From Metopolophium dirhodum (taxonomy: Eukaryota; Arthropoda; Insecta; Hemiptera; Aphididae), in contig NW_026869896.1 in assembly GCF_019925205.1 (NCBI RefSeq), forward strand, positions 2,728,001 to 2,792,000: a stretch of DNA of 64,000 nt, read 5' to 3'. The translations under genes were made by a program, and so were the position numbers. Shown in pieces: positions 10,785 through 26,300 of this stretch; position 1 is the stretch's first letter; every line of letters starts with the position of its first letter. A model generated the notes under the pieces. The model ran no database searches and was not told the origin of the DNA. It saw only the letters and a list, made by a program, of their open reading frames with translations.

Positions 10785-13700
10785 TAATTATTGAGTTTTA
10801 AATTCTAGTTCAAACATTATCTAGTTAATGTATAGTGGATAAATTTATTTGCAATTGTCTGAAGTCTTATTCGTCAACATATTATGTTTTTTTTTAATTT
10901 GAAATGATGTACACCAACAATGGAAATGTTAATATCAAAGTATTCATTGACTTCTAAATTCTATTTTTCTGATCATCTAGTTAATGTATAGTGGATAAAT
11001 GTATTTTCAATCGTCTGAAGTCTTATTCATCAACATATTATGCTTTTTTTTAATTTGAAATGATGTACCCCAACAATGAATAACGTTAATATTAACGTAA
11101 TTATTGATTTTTAGATTCTAGTTTTGGGTTTCAACTAATCTATCCATAGGTGACTAATGTATTTGAGATTGTCTGAAGTCTTATTCGTCAACAAATTATG
11201 TTTTTTTTTAATTTGAAATGATGTAACCCAAGACTAAATAATGTTCATATAAGCGTTAATATTGAGTTCTAAATTCTAGTTTTCTGATCATGTAGTTTAT
11301 GTATAGTGGATAAATGTATTTTCAATTGTCTGAAGTCTTATTTAACAACAACTTATGTGTTTTTTTTTATTTGAAATGATTTACCCCATCAATGAAAAAT
11401 GTTAATACTAACGTAATAATTGAGTTCTAAATTCTAGTTTTCTGAATATCTAGTTAATTTATGGTTGATAAATGTATTTTCAATTGTCTGAAGTCTTATT
11501 TAACAACAACTTATGTTTTTTTTTAATTTGAAATGATGTAATGCAAGACTAAAAAATGTTCATATAAGCGTTAATATTGAGTTCTAAATTCTAGTTTTCT
11601 GATCATCTAGTTGATGTATAGTGGATAAATGTATTTGCAATTATAATTCTAGTTTTGGGTATCAACTTATCTATCTATATGTGACCAATGTATTTGCGAT
11701 TGTCTGAAGTCTTATTCGTCAACAAATTAGGTTTTTTATAAATTTGAAATGATGTAACCCAAGACTAAAAAATGTTCATATAAGCGTTAATATTGAGTTC
11801 TAAATTCTAGTTTTCTAATCATGTAGTTTATGTATAGTGGATAAATGTGTTTGCTATTGTCTGAAGTCTTATTCATCAACATATTATGTTTTTTTTTATT
11901 TTGAAATAATGTACACCAACAATGGAAATGTTAATATCAAAGTATTTATTGAGTTCTAAATTCTAGTTTATCTGATCATCTAGTTAATGTATAGTGGATA
12001 AATGTGTTTGCAATTGTCTGATGTTTATTTTTAATTTGAAATGATGAACACCAAAAATGGAAATGTTAATATCAAAGTATTTATTGACTTCTAAATTTTA
12101 GTTTTGCGTACAACTAATCTATCTATAGTTGACTAATGTATTTGCAATTGACTAAAGTCTCATTCATCAACTTATTATGTTTTTTATAAATTTAAAATTA
12201 TGTAACCCAAGACTAAAAAATGTTCATGTAAGTTTAATATTGAGTTCTAAATTCTAGTTTTCTGAACATCTAGTTAATTTATAGTGGATAAATGTATTTG
12301 CAATTGTCTGAAGTCTTATTCATCAACATATTATGCTTTTTTTAATTTGAAATGATGTACCCCAACATTGAATAATGTTAATATTAACGTAATTATTGAT
12401 TTTTAAATTCTAGTTTTGGGTTCAACTAATCTATCTATAGGTGACTAATGTATCTACAATTGTCTGAAGTCTTATTCGTCAACATATTATGTTTTTTTTT
12501 AATTTGAAATGATGTACCGCAACAATGAAAAATATTAATATAAGCGTAATTATTGAGTTTTAAATTCTAGTTCAAACATCATCTAGTTAATGTATAGTGG
12601 ATAAATTTATTTGCAATTGTCTGAAGTCTTATTCGTCAACATATTATGTTTTTTTTTAATTTGAAATGATGTACACCAACAATGGAAATGTTAATATCAA
12701 AGTATTCATTGACTTCTAAATTCTATTTTTCTGATCATCTAGTTAATGTATAGTGGATAAATGTATTTTCAATCGTCTGAAGTCTTATTCATCAACATAT
12801 TATGCTTTTTTTTAATTTGAAATGATGTACCCCAACAATGAATAACGTTAATATTAACGTAATTATTGATTTTTAAATTCTAGTTTTGGGTTTCAACTAA
12901 TCTATCCATAGGTGACTAATGTATTTGAGATTGTCTGAAGTCTTATTCGTCAACAAATTATGTTTTTTTTTAATTTGAAATGATGTAACCCAAGACTAAA
13001 TAATGTTCATATAAGCGTTAATATTGAGTTCTAAATTCTAGTTTTCTGATCATGTAGTTTATGTATAGTGGATAAATGTATTTTCAATTGTCTGAAGTCT
13101 TATTTAACAACAACTTATGTGTTTTTTTTTATTTGAAATGATTTACCCCATCAATGAAAAATGTTAATACTAACGTAATAATTGAGTTCTAAATTCTAGT
13201 TTTCTGAATATCTAGTTAATTTATGGTTGATAAATGTATTTTCAATTGTCTGAAGTCTTATTTAACAACAACTTATGTTTTTTTTTAATTTGAAATGATG
13301 TAACGCAAGACTAAAAAATGTTCATATAAGCGTTAATATTGAGTTCTAAATTCTAGTTTTCTGATCATCTAGTTGATGTATAGTGGATAAATGTATTTGC
13401 AATTATAATTCTAGTTTTGGGTTTCAACTTATCTATCTATATGTGACCAATGTATTTGCGATTGTCTGAAGTCTTATTCGTCAACAAATTAGGTTTTTTA
13501 TAAATTTGAAATGATGTAACCCAAGACTAAAAAATGTTCATATAAGCGTTAATATTGAGTTCTAAATTCTAGTTTTCTAATCATGTAGTTTATGTATAGT
13601 GGATAAATGTGTTTGCTATTGTCTGAAGTCTTATTCATCAACATATTATGTTTTTTTTTATTTTGAAATAATGTACACCAACAATGGAAATGTTAATATC

Positions 13701-14420
13701 AAAGTATTTATTGAGTTCTAAATTCTAGTTTATCTGATCATCTAGTTAATGTATAGTGGATAAATGTGTTTGCAATTGTCTGATGTTTATTTTTAATTTG
13801 AAATGATGAACACCAAAAATGGAAATGTTAATATCAAAGTATTTATTGACTTCTAAATTTTAGTTTTGCGTACAACTAATCTATCTATAGTTGACTAATG
13901 TATTTGCAATTGACTAAAGTCTCATTCATCAACTTATTATGTTTTTTATAAATTTAAAATTATGTAACCCAAGACTAAAAAATGTTCATATAAGCGTTAA
14001 TATTGAGTTCTAAATTCTAGTTTTCTGAACATCTAGTTAATTTATAGTGGATAAATGTATTTGCAATTGTCTGAAGTCTTATTCATCAACATATTATGTT
14101 TTTTTTTAATTTGAAATGATGTACCCCAACATTGAATAATGTTAATATTAACGTAATTATTGATTTTTAAATTCTAGTTTTGGGTTCAACTAATCTATCT
14201 ATAGGTGAATAATATATCTACAATTGTCTGAATTCTTATTCGTCAACATATTATGTTTTTTTTTAATTTGAAATGATGTACCGCAACAATGGAAATGTTA
14301 ATATCAAAGTATTCATTGACTTCTAAATTCTATTTTTCTGATCATCTAGTTAATGTATAGTGGATAAATGTATTTTCAATCGTCTGAAGTCTTATTCATC
14401 AACATATTATGTTTTTTTTT
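10480..14420 (+). repeat. 3840-bp HOR copy 2
   Basis: This is the second copy of the 3840-bp unit. Between 11581 and 14420, compared with 7741 to 10580, I read one substitution only (A at 9627 against T at 13467) in about 2840 bp. The match stops at about 14420, where the T-tract is longer and the following monomers read GTACCGCAACATTG and TTTTGAGTTCAAC. These belong to the 4467-bp HOR. Such identity implies very recent amplification or gene conversion, or an assembly duplication. Confidence 0.88.
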
Positions 14421-14440
14421 TTAATTTGAAATGATGTACC

Positions 14441-17400
14441 GCAACATTGAATAATGTTAATATTAACGTAATTATTGATTTTTAAATTCTAGTTTTGAGT
14501 TCAACTAATCTATCTATAGGTGACTAATGTATCTACAATTGTCTGAAGTCTTATTCGTCAACAAATTACGTTTTTTTTTAATTTGAAATGATGTACCGCA
14601 ACAATGAAAAATATTAATATAAGCGTAATTATTAAGTTTTAAATTCTAGTTCAAACATTATCTAGTTAATTTATAGTGGATAAATATATTTGCAATTGTC
14701 TGAAGTCTTATTCGTCAACATATTATGTTTTTTTTTAATTTGAAATGATGTACACCAACAATGGAAATGTTAATATCAAAGTATTTATTGACTTCTAAAT
14801 ACTAGTTTTGCGTACAACTAATCTATCTATAGTTGACTAATGTATTTGCAATTGACTAAAGTCTCATTCATCAACTTATTATGTTTTTTATAAATTTAAA
14901 ATTATGTAACCTAAGACTAAAAAATGTTCATATAAGCGTTAATATTGAGTTCTAGATTCTAGTTTTCTGAACATCTAGTTAATTTATAGTGGATAAATGT
15001 ATTTGCAATTGTCTGAAGTCTTATTCATCAACATATTATGCTTTTTTTAATTTGAAATGATGTACCCTAACAATGAATAACGTTAATATTAACGTAATTA
15101 TTGATTTTTAAATTCTAGTTTTGGGTTTCAACTAATCTATCCATAGGTGACTAATGTATTTGAGATTGTCTGAAGTCTTATTCGTCAACAAATTATGTTT
15201 TTTTTTAATTTGAAATGATGTAACCCAAGACTAAAAAATGTTCATATAAGCGTTAATATTGAGTTCTAAATTCTAGTTTTCTGATCATGTAGTTTATGTA
15301 TAGTGGATAAATGTATTTTCAATTGTCTGAAGTCTTATTTAACAACAACTTATGTGTTTTTTTTATTTGAAATGATTTACCCCATCAATGAAAAATGTTA
15401 ATACTAACGTAATAATTGAGTTCTAAATTCTAGTTTTCTGAATATCTAGTTAATTTATGGTTGATAAATGTATTTTCAATTGTCTGAAGTCTTATTTAAC
15501 AACAACTTATATTTTTTTTAATTTGAAATGATGTAACGCAAGACTAAAAAATGTTCATATAAGCGTTAATATTGAGTTCTAAATTCTTGTTTTCTGATCA
15601 TCTAGTTGATGTATAGTGGATAAATGTATTTGCAATTATAATTCTAGTTTTGGGTTTCAACTTATCTATCTATATGTGACCAATGTATTTGCGATTGTCT
15701 GAAGTCTTATTCGTCAACAAATTAGGTTTTTTATAAATTTGAAATGATGTAACCCAAGACTAAAAAATGTTCATATAAGCGTTAATATTGAGTTCTAAAT
15801 TCTAGTTTTCTAATCATGTAGTTTATGTATAGTGGATAAATGTGTTTGCTATTGTCTGAAGTCTTATTCATCAACATATTATGTTTTTTTTTATTTTGAA
15901 ATAATGTACACCAACAATGGAAATGTTAATATCAAAGTATTTATTGAGTTCTAAATTCTAGTTTATCTGATCATCTAGTTAATGTATAGTGGATAAATGT
16001 GTTTGCAATTGTCTGATGTTTTTTTTTAATTTGAAATGATGAACACCAAAAATGGAAATGTTAATATCAAAGTATTTATTGACTTCTAAATTTTAGTTTT
16101 GCGTACAACTAATCTATCTATAGTTGACTAATGTATTTGCAATTGACTAAAGTCTCATTCATCAACTTATTATGTTTTTTATAAATTTAAAATTATGTAA
16201 CCCAAGACTAAAAAATGTTCATGTAAGCGTTAATATTGAGTTCTAAATTCTAGTTTTCTGAACATCTAGTTAATTTATAGTGGATAAATGTATATGCAAT
16301 TGTCTGAAGTCTTATTCATCAACATATTATGCTTTTTTTAATTTGAAATGATGTACCCCAACATTGAATAATGTTAATATTAACGTAATTATTGATTTTT
16401 AAATTCTAGTTTTGGGTTCAACTAATCTATCTATAGGTGACTAATGTATCTACAATTGTCTGAAGTCTTATTCGTCAACATATTATGTTTTTTTTTAATT
16501 TGAAATGATGTACCGCAACAATGAAAAATATTAATATAAGCGTAATTATTGAGTTTTAAATTCTAGTTCAAACATCATCTAGTTAATTTATAGTGGATAA
16601 ATTTATTTGCAATTGTCTGAAGTCTTATTCGTCAACATATTATGTTTTTTTTTTAATTTGAAATGATGTACACCAACAATGGAAATGTTAATATCAAAGT
16701 ATTCATTGACTTCTAAATTCTATTTTTCTGATCATCTAGTTAATGTATAGTGGATAAATGTATTTTCAATCGTCTGAAGTCTTATTCATCAACATATTAT
16801 GTTTTTTTTTTAATTTGAAATGATGTACCCCAACATTGAATAATGTTAATATTAACGTAATTATTGATTTTTAAATTCTAGTTTTGGGTTCAACTAATCT
16901 ATCTATAGGTGACTAATGTATCTACAATTGTCTGAAGTCTTATTCATCAACAAATTACATTTTTTTTTAATTTGAAATGATGTACCGCAACAATGAAAAA
17001 TATTAATATAAGCGTAATTATTGAGTTTTAAATTCTAGTTCAAACATTATCTAGTTAATGTATAGTGGATAAATTTATTTGCAATTGTCTGAAGTCTTAT
17101 TCGTCAACATATTATGTTTTTTTTTTAATTTGAAATGATGTACACCAACAATGGAAATGTTAATATCAAAGTATTCATTGACTTCAAAATTCTATTTTTC
17201 TGATCATCTAGTTAATGTATAGTGGATAAATGTATTTTCAATCGTCTGAAGTCTTATTCATCAACATATTATGCTTTTTTTTAATTTGAAATGATGTACC
17301 CCAACAATGAATAACGTTAATATTAACGTAATTATTGATTTTTAAATTCTAGTTTTGGGTTTCAACTAATCTATCCATAGGTGACTAATGTATTTGAGAT

Positions 17401-18908
17401 TGTCTGAAGTCTTATTCGTCAACAAATTATGTTTTTTTTTAATTTGAAATGATGTAACCCAAGACTAAAAAATGTTCATATAAGCGTTAATATTGAGTTC
17501 TAAATTCTAGTTTTCTGATCATGTAGTTTATGTATAGTGGATAAATTTATTTTCAATTGTCTGAAGTCTTATTTAACAACAACTTATGTGTTTTTTTTAT
17601 TTGAAATGATTTACCCCATCAATGAAAAATGTTAATACTAACGTAATAATTGAGTTCTAAATTCTAGTTTTCTGAATATCTAGTTAATTTATGGTTGATA
17701 AATGTATTTTCAATTGTCTGAAGTCTTATTTAACAACAACTTATGTTTTTTTTTAATTTGAAATGATGTAACGCAAGACTAAAAAATGTTCATATAAGCG
17801 TTAATATTGAGTTCTAAATTCTAGTTTTCTGATCATCTAGTTGATGTATAGTGGATAAATGTATTTGCAATTATAATTCTAGTTTTGGGTTTCAACTTAT
17901 CTATCTATATGTGACCAATGTATTTGCGATTGTCTGAAGTCTTATTCGTCAACAAATTAGGTTTTTTATAAATTTGAAATGATGTAACCCAAGACTAAAA
18001 AATGTTCATATAAGCGTTAATATTGAGTTCTAAATTCTAGTTTTCTAATCATGTAGTTTATGTATAGTGGATAAATGTGTTTGCTATTGTCTGAAGTCTT
18101 ATTCATCAACATATTATGTTTTTTTTTATTTTGAAATAATGTACACCAACAATGGAAATGTTAATATCAAAGTATTTATTGAGTTCTAAATTCTAGTTTA
18201 TCTGATCATCTAGTTAATGTATAGTGGATAAATGTGTTTGCAATTGTCTGATGTTTATTTTTAATTTGAAATGATGAACACCAAAAATGGAAATGTTAAT
18301 ATCAAAGTATTTATTGACTTCTAAATTTTAGTTTTGCGTACAACTAATCTATCTATAGTTGACTAATGTATTTGCAATTGACTAAAGTCTCATTCATCAA
18401 CTTATTATGTTTTTTATAAATTTAAAATTATGTAACCCAAGACTAAAAAATGTTCATATAAGCGTTAATATTGAGTTCTAAATTCTAGTTTTCTGAACAT
18501 CTAGTTAATTTATAGTGGATAAATGTATTTGCAATTGTCTGAAGTCTTATTCATCAACATATTATGTTTTTTTTTAATTTGAAATGATGTACCCCAACAT
18601 TGAATAATGTTAATATTAACGTAATTATTGATTTTTAAATTCTAGTTTTGGGTTCAACTAATCTATCTATAGGTGAATAATATATCTACAATTGTCTGAA
18701 TTCTTATTCGTCAACATATTATGTTTTTTTTTAATTTGAAATGATGTACCGCAACAATGGAAATGTTAATATCAAAGTATTCATTGACTTCTAAATTCTA
18801 TTTTTCTGATCATCTAGTTAATGTATAGTGGATAAATGTATTTTCAATCGTCTGAAGTCTTATTCATCAACATATTATGTTTTTTTTTTTAATTTGAAAT
18901 GATGTACC
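14441..18908 (+). repeat. Domain 2 HOR, 4467-bp copy 1
   Basis: The period is set by the private markers GTACCGCAACATTGAATAATG with TTTTGAGTTCAAC (14439, 18907 and 23374), ATTATTAAGTTTTAAATTC with GATAAATATATTTG (near 14630, 19098 and 23566) and GTTCTAGATTCTAG. Offsets are 4468 and 4467 bp. Each unit is two related blocks of about 2234 bp headed by truncated monomers (15576 and 17811 here), one with TTCTTGTTTTCTG and one with TTCTAGTTTTCTG. The first block differs in carrying GTATATGCAATTG near 16290. Each block fits thirteen full monomers, one 135-bp unit and one 59-bp unit. Confidence 0.88.
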
Positions 18909-21900
18909 GCAACATTGAATAATGTTAATATTAACGTAATTATTGATTTTTAAATTCTAGTTTTGAGTTCAACTAATCTATCTATAGGTGACTAATGTAT
19001 CTACAATTGTCTGAAGTCTTATTCGTCAACAAATTACGTTTTTTTTTAATTTGAAATGATGTACCGCAACAATGAAAAATATTAATATAAGCGTAATTAT
19101 TAAGTTTTAAATTCTAGTTCAAACATTATCTAGTTAATTTATAGTGGATAAATATATTTGCAATTGTCTGAAGTCTTATTCGTCAACATATTATGTTTTT
19201 TTTTAATTTGAAATGATGTACACCAACAATGGAAATGTTAATATCAAAGTATTTATTGACTTCTAAATACTAGTTTTGCGTACAACTAATCTATCTATAG
19301 TTGACTAATGTATTTGCAATTGACTAAAGTCTCATTCATCAACTTATTATGTTTTTTATAAATTTAAAATTATGTAACCTAAGACTAAAAAATGTTCATA
19401 TAAGCGTTAATATTGAGTTCTAGATTCTAGTTTTCTGAACATCTAGTTAATTTATAGTGGATAAATGTATTTGCAATTGTCTGAAGTCTTATTCATCAAC
19501 ATATTATGCTTTTTTTAATTTGAAATGATGTACCCTAACAATGAATAACGTTAATATTAACGTAATTATTGATTTTTAAATTCTAGTTTTGGGTTTCAAC
19601 TAATCTATCCATAGGTGACTAATGTATTTGAGATTGTCTGAAGTCTTATTCGTCAACAAATTATGTTTTTTTTTTAATTTGAAATGATGTAACCCAAGAC
19701 TAAAAAATGTTCATATAAGCGTTAATATTGAGTTCTAAATTCTAGTTTTCTGATCATGTAGTTTATGTATAGTGGATAAATGTATTTTCAATTGTCTGAA
19801 GTCTTATTTAACAACAACTTATGTGTTTTTTTTATTTGAAATGATTTACCCCATCAATGAAAAATGTTAATACTAACGTAATAATTGAGTTCTAAATTCT
19901 AGTTTTCTGAATATCTAGTTAATTTATGGTTGATAAATGTATTTTCAATTGTCTGAAGTCTTATTTAACAACAACTTATATTTTTTTTAATTTGAAATGA
20001 TGCAACGCAAGACTAAAAAATGTTCATATAAGCGTTAATATTGAGTTCTAAATTCTTGTTTTCTGATCATCTAGTTGATGTATAGTGGATAAATGTATTT
20101 GCAATTATAATTCTAGTTTTGGGTTTCAACTTATCTATCTATATGTGACCAATGTATTTGCGATTGTCTGAAGTCTTATTCGTCAACAAATTAGGTTTTT
20201 TATAAATTTGAAATGATGTAACCCAAGACTAAAAAATGTTCATATAAGCGTTAATATTGAGTTCTAAATTCTAGTTTTCTAATCATGTAGTTTATGTATA
20301 GTGGATAAATGTGTTTGCTATTGTCTGAAGTCTTATTCATCAACATATTATGTTTTTTTTTATTTTGAAATAATGTACACCAACAATGGAAATGTTAATA
20401 TCAAAGTATTTATTGAGTTCTAAATTCTAGTTTATCTGATCATCTAGTTAATGTATAGTGGATAAATGTGTTTGCAATTGTCTGATGTTTTTTTTTAATT
20501 TGAAATGATGAACACCAAAAATGGAAATGTTAATATCAAAGTATTTATTGACTTCTAAATTTTAGTTTTGCGTACAACTAATCTATCTATAGTTGACTAA
20601 TGTATTTGCAATTGACTAAAGTCTCATTCATCAACTTATTATGTTTTTTATAAATTTAAAATTATGTAACCCAAGACTAAAAAATGTTCATGTAAGCGTT
20701 AATATTGAGTTCTAAATTCTAGTTTTCTGAACATCTAGTTAATTTATAGTGGATAAATGTATATGCAATTGTCTGAAGTCTTATTCATCAACATATTATG
20801 CTTTTTTTAATTTGAAATGATGTACCCCAACATTGAATAATGTTAATATTAACGTAATTATTGATTTTTAAATTCTAGTTTTGGGTTCAACTAATCTATC
20901 TATAGGTGACTAATGTATCTACAATTGTCTGAAGTCTTATTCGTCAACATATTATGTTTTTTTTTAATTTGAAATGATGTACCGCAACAATGAAAAATAT
21001 TAATATAAGCGTAATTATTGAGTTTTAAATTCTAGTTCAAACATCATCTAGTTAATTTATAGTGGATAAATTTATTTGCAATTGTCTGAAGTCTTATTCG
21101 TCAACATATTATGTTTTTTTTTAATTTGAAATGATGTACACCAACAATGGAAATGTTAATATCAAAGTATTCATTGACTTCTAAATTCTATTTTTCTGAT
21201 CATCTAGTTAATGTATAGTGGATAAATGTATTTTCAATCGTCTGAAGTCTTATTCATCAACATATTATGTTTTTTTTTTAATTTGAAATGATGTACCCCA
21301 ACATTGAATAATGTTAATATTAACGTAATTATTGATTTTTAAATTCTAGTTTTGGGTTCAACTAATCTATCTATAGGTGACTAATGTATCTACAATTGTC
21401 TGAAGTCTTATTCATCAACAAATTACATTTTTTTTTAATTTGAAATGATGTACCGCAACAATGAAAAATATTAATATAAGCGTAATTATTGAGTTTTAAA
21501 TTCTAGTTCAAACATTATCTAGTTAATGTATAGTGGATAAATTTATTTGCAATTGTCTGAAGTCTTATTCGTCAACATATTATGTTTTTTTTTAATTTGA
21601 AATGATGTACACCAACAATGGAAATGTTAATATCAAAGTATTCATTGACTTCAAAATTCTATTTTTCTGATCATCTAGTTAATGTATAGTGGATAAATGT
21701 ATTTTCAATCGTCTGAAGTCTTATTCATCAACATATTATGCTTTTTTTTAATTTGAAATGATGTACCCCAACAATGAATAACGTTAATATTAACGTAATT
21801 ATTGATTTTTAAATTCTAGTTTTGGGTTTCAACTAATCTATCCATAGGTGACTAATGTATTTGAGATTGTCTGAAGTCTTATTCGTCAACAAATTATGTT

Positions 21901-23375
21901 TTTTTTTAATTTGAAATGATGTAACCCAAGACTAAAAAATGTTCATATAAGCGTTAATATTGAGTTCTAAATTCTAGTTTTCTGATCATGTAGTTTATGT
22001 ATAGTGGATAAATTTATTTTCAATTGTCTGAAGTCTTATTTAACAACAACTTATGTGTTTTTTTTATTTGAAATGATTTACCCCATCAATGAAAAATGTT
22101 AATACTAACGTAATAATTGAGTTCTAAATTCTAGTTTTCTGAATATCTAGTTAATTTATGGTTGATAAATGTATTTTCAATTGTCTGAAGTCTTATTTAA
22201 CAACAACTTATGTTTTTTTTTAATTTGAAATGATGTAACGCAAGACTAAAAAATGTTCATATAAGCGTTAATATTGAGTTCTAAATTCTAGTTTTCTGAT
22301 CATCTAGTTGATGTATAGTGGATAAATGTATTTGCAATTATAATTCTAGTTTTGGGTTTCAACTTATCTATCTATATGTGACCAATGTATTTGCGATTGT
22401 CTGAAGTCTTATTCGTCAACAAATTAGGTTTTTTATAAATTTGAAATGATGTAACCCAAGACTAAAAAATGTTCATATAAGCGTTAATATTGAGTTCTAA
22501 ATTCTAGTTTTCTAATCATGTAGTTTATGTATAGTGGATAAATGTGTTTGCTATTGTCTGAAGTCTTATTCATCAACATATTATGTTTTTTTTTATTTTG
22601 AAATAATGTACACCAACAATGGAAATGTTAATATCAAAGTATTTATTGAGTTCTAAATTCTAGTTTATCTGATCATCTAGTTAATGTATAGTGGATAAAT
22701 GTGTTTGCAATTGTCTGATGTTTATTTTTAATTTGAAATGATGAACACCAAAAATGGAAATGTTAATATCAAAGTATTTATTGACTTCTAAATTTTAGTT
22801 TTGCGTACAACTAATCTATCTATAGTTGACTAATGTATTTGCAATTGACTAAAGTCTCATTCATCAACTTATTATGTTTTTTATAAATTTAAAATTATGT
22901 AACCCAAGACTAAAAAATGTTCATATAAGCGTTAATATTGAGTTCTAAATTCTAGTTTTCTGAACATCTAGTTAATTTATAGTGGATAAATGTATTTGCA
23001 ATTGTCTGAAGTCTTATTCATCAACATATTATGTTTTTTTTTAATTTGAAATGATGTACCCCAACATTGAATAATGTTAATATTAACGTAATTATTGATT
23101 TTTAAATTCTAGTTTTGGGTTCAACTAATCTATCTATAGGTGAATAATATATCTACAATTGTCTGAATTCTTATTCGTCAACATATTATGTTTTTTTTTA
23201 ATTTGAAATGATGTACCGCAACAATGGAAATGTTAATATCAAAGTATTCATTGACTTCTAAATTCTATTTTTCTGATCATCTAGTTAATGTATAGTGGAT
23301 AAATGTATTTTCAATCGTCTGAAGTCTTATTCATCAACATATTATGTTTTTTTTTTTAATTTGAAATGATGTACC
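18909..23375 (+). repeat. Domain 2 HOR, 4467-bp copy 2
   Basis: This copy has the same monomer order as the preceding one, with truncated monomers at 20045 and 22278. Private changes are few; one is GATGCAACGCAAG near 20000 where the others have GATGTAACGCAAG. T-tract lengths vary by one base between copies. This is the only one of the three copies with both neighbours inside the same HOR. Confidence 0.88.
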
Positions 23376-26300
23376 GCAACATTGAATAATGTTAATATTA
23401 ACGTAATTATTGATTTTTAAATTCTAGTTTTGAGTTCAACTAATCTATCTATAGGTGACTAATGTATCTACAATTGTCTGAAGTCTTATTCGTCAACAAA
23501 TTACGTTTTTTTTTAATTTGAAATGATGTACCGCAACAATGAAAAATATTAATATAAGCGTAATTATTAAGTTTTAAATTCTAGTTCAAACATTATCTAG
23601 TTAATTTATAGTGGATAAATATATTTGCAATTGTCTGAAGTCTTATTCGTCAACATATTATGTTTTTTTTTAATTTGAAATGATGTACACCAACAATGGA
23701 AATGTTAATATCAAAGTATTTATTGACTTCTAAATACTAGTTTTGCGTACAACTAATCTATCTATAGTTGACTAATGTATTTGCAATTGACTAAAGTCTC
23801 ATTCATCAACTTATTATGTTTTTTATAAATTTAAAATTATGTAACCTAAGACTAAAAAATGTTCATATAAGCGTTAATATTGAGTTCTAGATTCTAGTTT
23901 TCTGAACATCTAGTTAATTTATAGTGGATAAATGTATTTGCAATTGTCTGAAGTCTTATTCATCAACATATTATGCTTTTTTTAATTTGAAATGATGTAC
24001 CCTAACAATGAATAACGTTAATATTAACGTAATTATTGATTTTTAAATTCTAGTTTTGGGTTTCAACTAATCTATCCATAGGTGACTAATGTATTTGAGA
24101 TTGTCTGAAGTCTTATTCGTCAACAAATTATGTTTTTTTTTAATTTGAAATGATGTAACCCAAGACTAAAAAATGTTCATATAAGCGTTAATATTGAGTT
24201 CTAAATTCTAGTTTTCTGATCATGTAGTTTATGTATAGTGGATAAATGTATTTTCAATTGTCTGAAGTCTTATTTAACAACAACTTATGTGTTTTTTTTA
24301 TTTGAAATGATTTACCCCATCAATGAAAAATGTTAATACTAACGTAATAATTGAGTTCTAAATTCTAGTTTTCTGAATATCTAGTTAATTTATGGTTGAT
24401 AAATGTATTTTCAATTGTCTGAAGTCTTATTTAACAACAACTTATATTTTTTTTAATTTGAAATGATGTAACGCAAGACTAAAAAATGTTCATATAAGCG
24501 TTAATATTGAGTTCTAAATTCTTGTTTTCTGATCATCTAGTTGATGTATAGTGGATAAATGTATTTGCAATTATAATTCTAGTTTTGGGTTTCAACTTAT
24601 CTATCTATATGTGACCAATGTATTTGCGATTGTCTGAAGTCTTATTCGTCAACAAATTAGGTTTTTTATAAATTTGAAATGATGTAACCCAAGACTAAAA
24701 AATGTTCATATAAGCGTTAATATTGAGTTCTAAATTCTAGTTTTCTAATCATGTAGTTTATGTATAGTGGATAAATGTGTTTGCTATTGTCTGAAGTCTT
24801 ATTCATCAACATATTATGTTTTTTTTTTATTTTGAAATAATGTACACCAACAATGGAAATGTTAATATCAAAGTATTTATTGAGTTCTAAATTCTAGTTT
24901 ATCTGATCATCTAGTTAATGTATAGTGGATAAATGTGTTTGCAATTGTCTGATGTTTTTTTTTAATTTGAAATGATGAACACCAAAAATGGAAATGTTAA
25001 TATCAAAGTATTTATTGACTTCTAAATTTTAGTTTTGCGTACAACTAATCTATCTATAGTTGACTAATGTATTTGCAATTGACTAAAGTCTCATTCATCA
25101 ACTTATTATGTTTTTTATAAATTTAAAATTATGTAACCCAAGACTAAAAAATGTTCATGTAAGCGTTAATATTGAGTTCTAAATTCTAGTTTTCTGAACA
25201 TCTAGTTAATTTATAGTGGATAAATGTATATGCAATTGTCTGAAGTCTTATTCATCAACATATTATGCTTTTTTTAATTTGAAATGATGTACCCCAACAT
25301 TGAATAATGTTAATATTAACGTAATTATTGATTTTTAAATTCTAGTTTTGGGTTCAACTAATCTATCTATAGGTGACTAATGTATCTACAATTGTCTGAA
25401 GTCTTATTCGTCAACATATTATGTTTTTTTTTAATTTGAAATGATGTACCGCAACAATGAAAAATATTAATATAAGCGTAATTATTGAGTTTTAAATTCT
25501 AGTTCAAACATCATCTAGTTAATTTATAGTGGATAAATTTATTTGCAATTGTCTGAAGTCTTATTCGTCAACATATTATGTTTTTTTTTAATTTGAAATG
25601 ATGTACACCAACAATGGAAATGTTAATATCAAAGTATTCATTGACTTCTAAATTCTATTTTTCTGATCATCTAGTTAATGTATAGTGGATAAATGTATTT
25701 TCAATCGTCTGAAGTCTTATTCATCAACATATTATGTTTTTTTTTTTAATTTGAAATGATGTACCCCAACATTGAATAATGTTAATATTAACGTAATTAT
25801 TGATTTTTAAATTCTAGTTTTGGGTTCAACTAATCTATCTATAGGTGACTAATGTATCTACAATTGTCTGAAGTCTTATTCATCAACAAATTACATTTTT
25901 TTTTAATTTGAAATGATGTACCGCAACAATGAAAAATATTAATATAAGCGTAATTATTGAGTTTTAAATTCTAGTTCAAACATTATCTAGTTAATGTATA
26001 GTGGATAAATTTATTTGCAATTGTCTGAAGTCTTATTCGTCAACATATTATGTTTTTTTTTAATTTGAAATGATGTACACCAACAATGGAAATGTTAATA
26101 TCAAAGTATTCATTGACTTCAAAATTCTATTTTTCTGATCATCTAGTTAATGTATAGTGGATAAATGTATTTTCAATCGTCTGAAGTCTTATTCATCAAC
26201 ATATTATGCTTTTTTTTAATTTGAAATGATGTACCCCAACAATGAATAACGTTAATATTAACGTAATTATTGATTTTTAAATTCTAGTTTTGGGTTTCAA

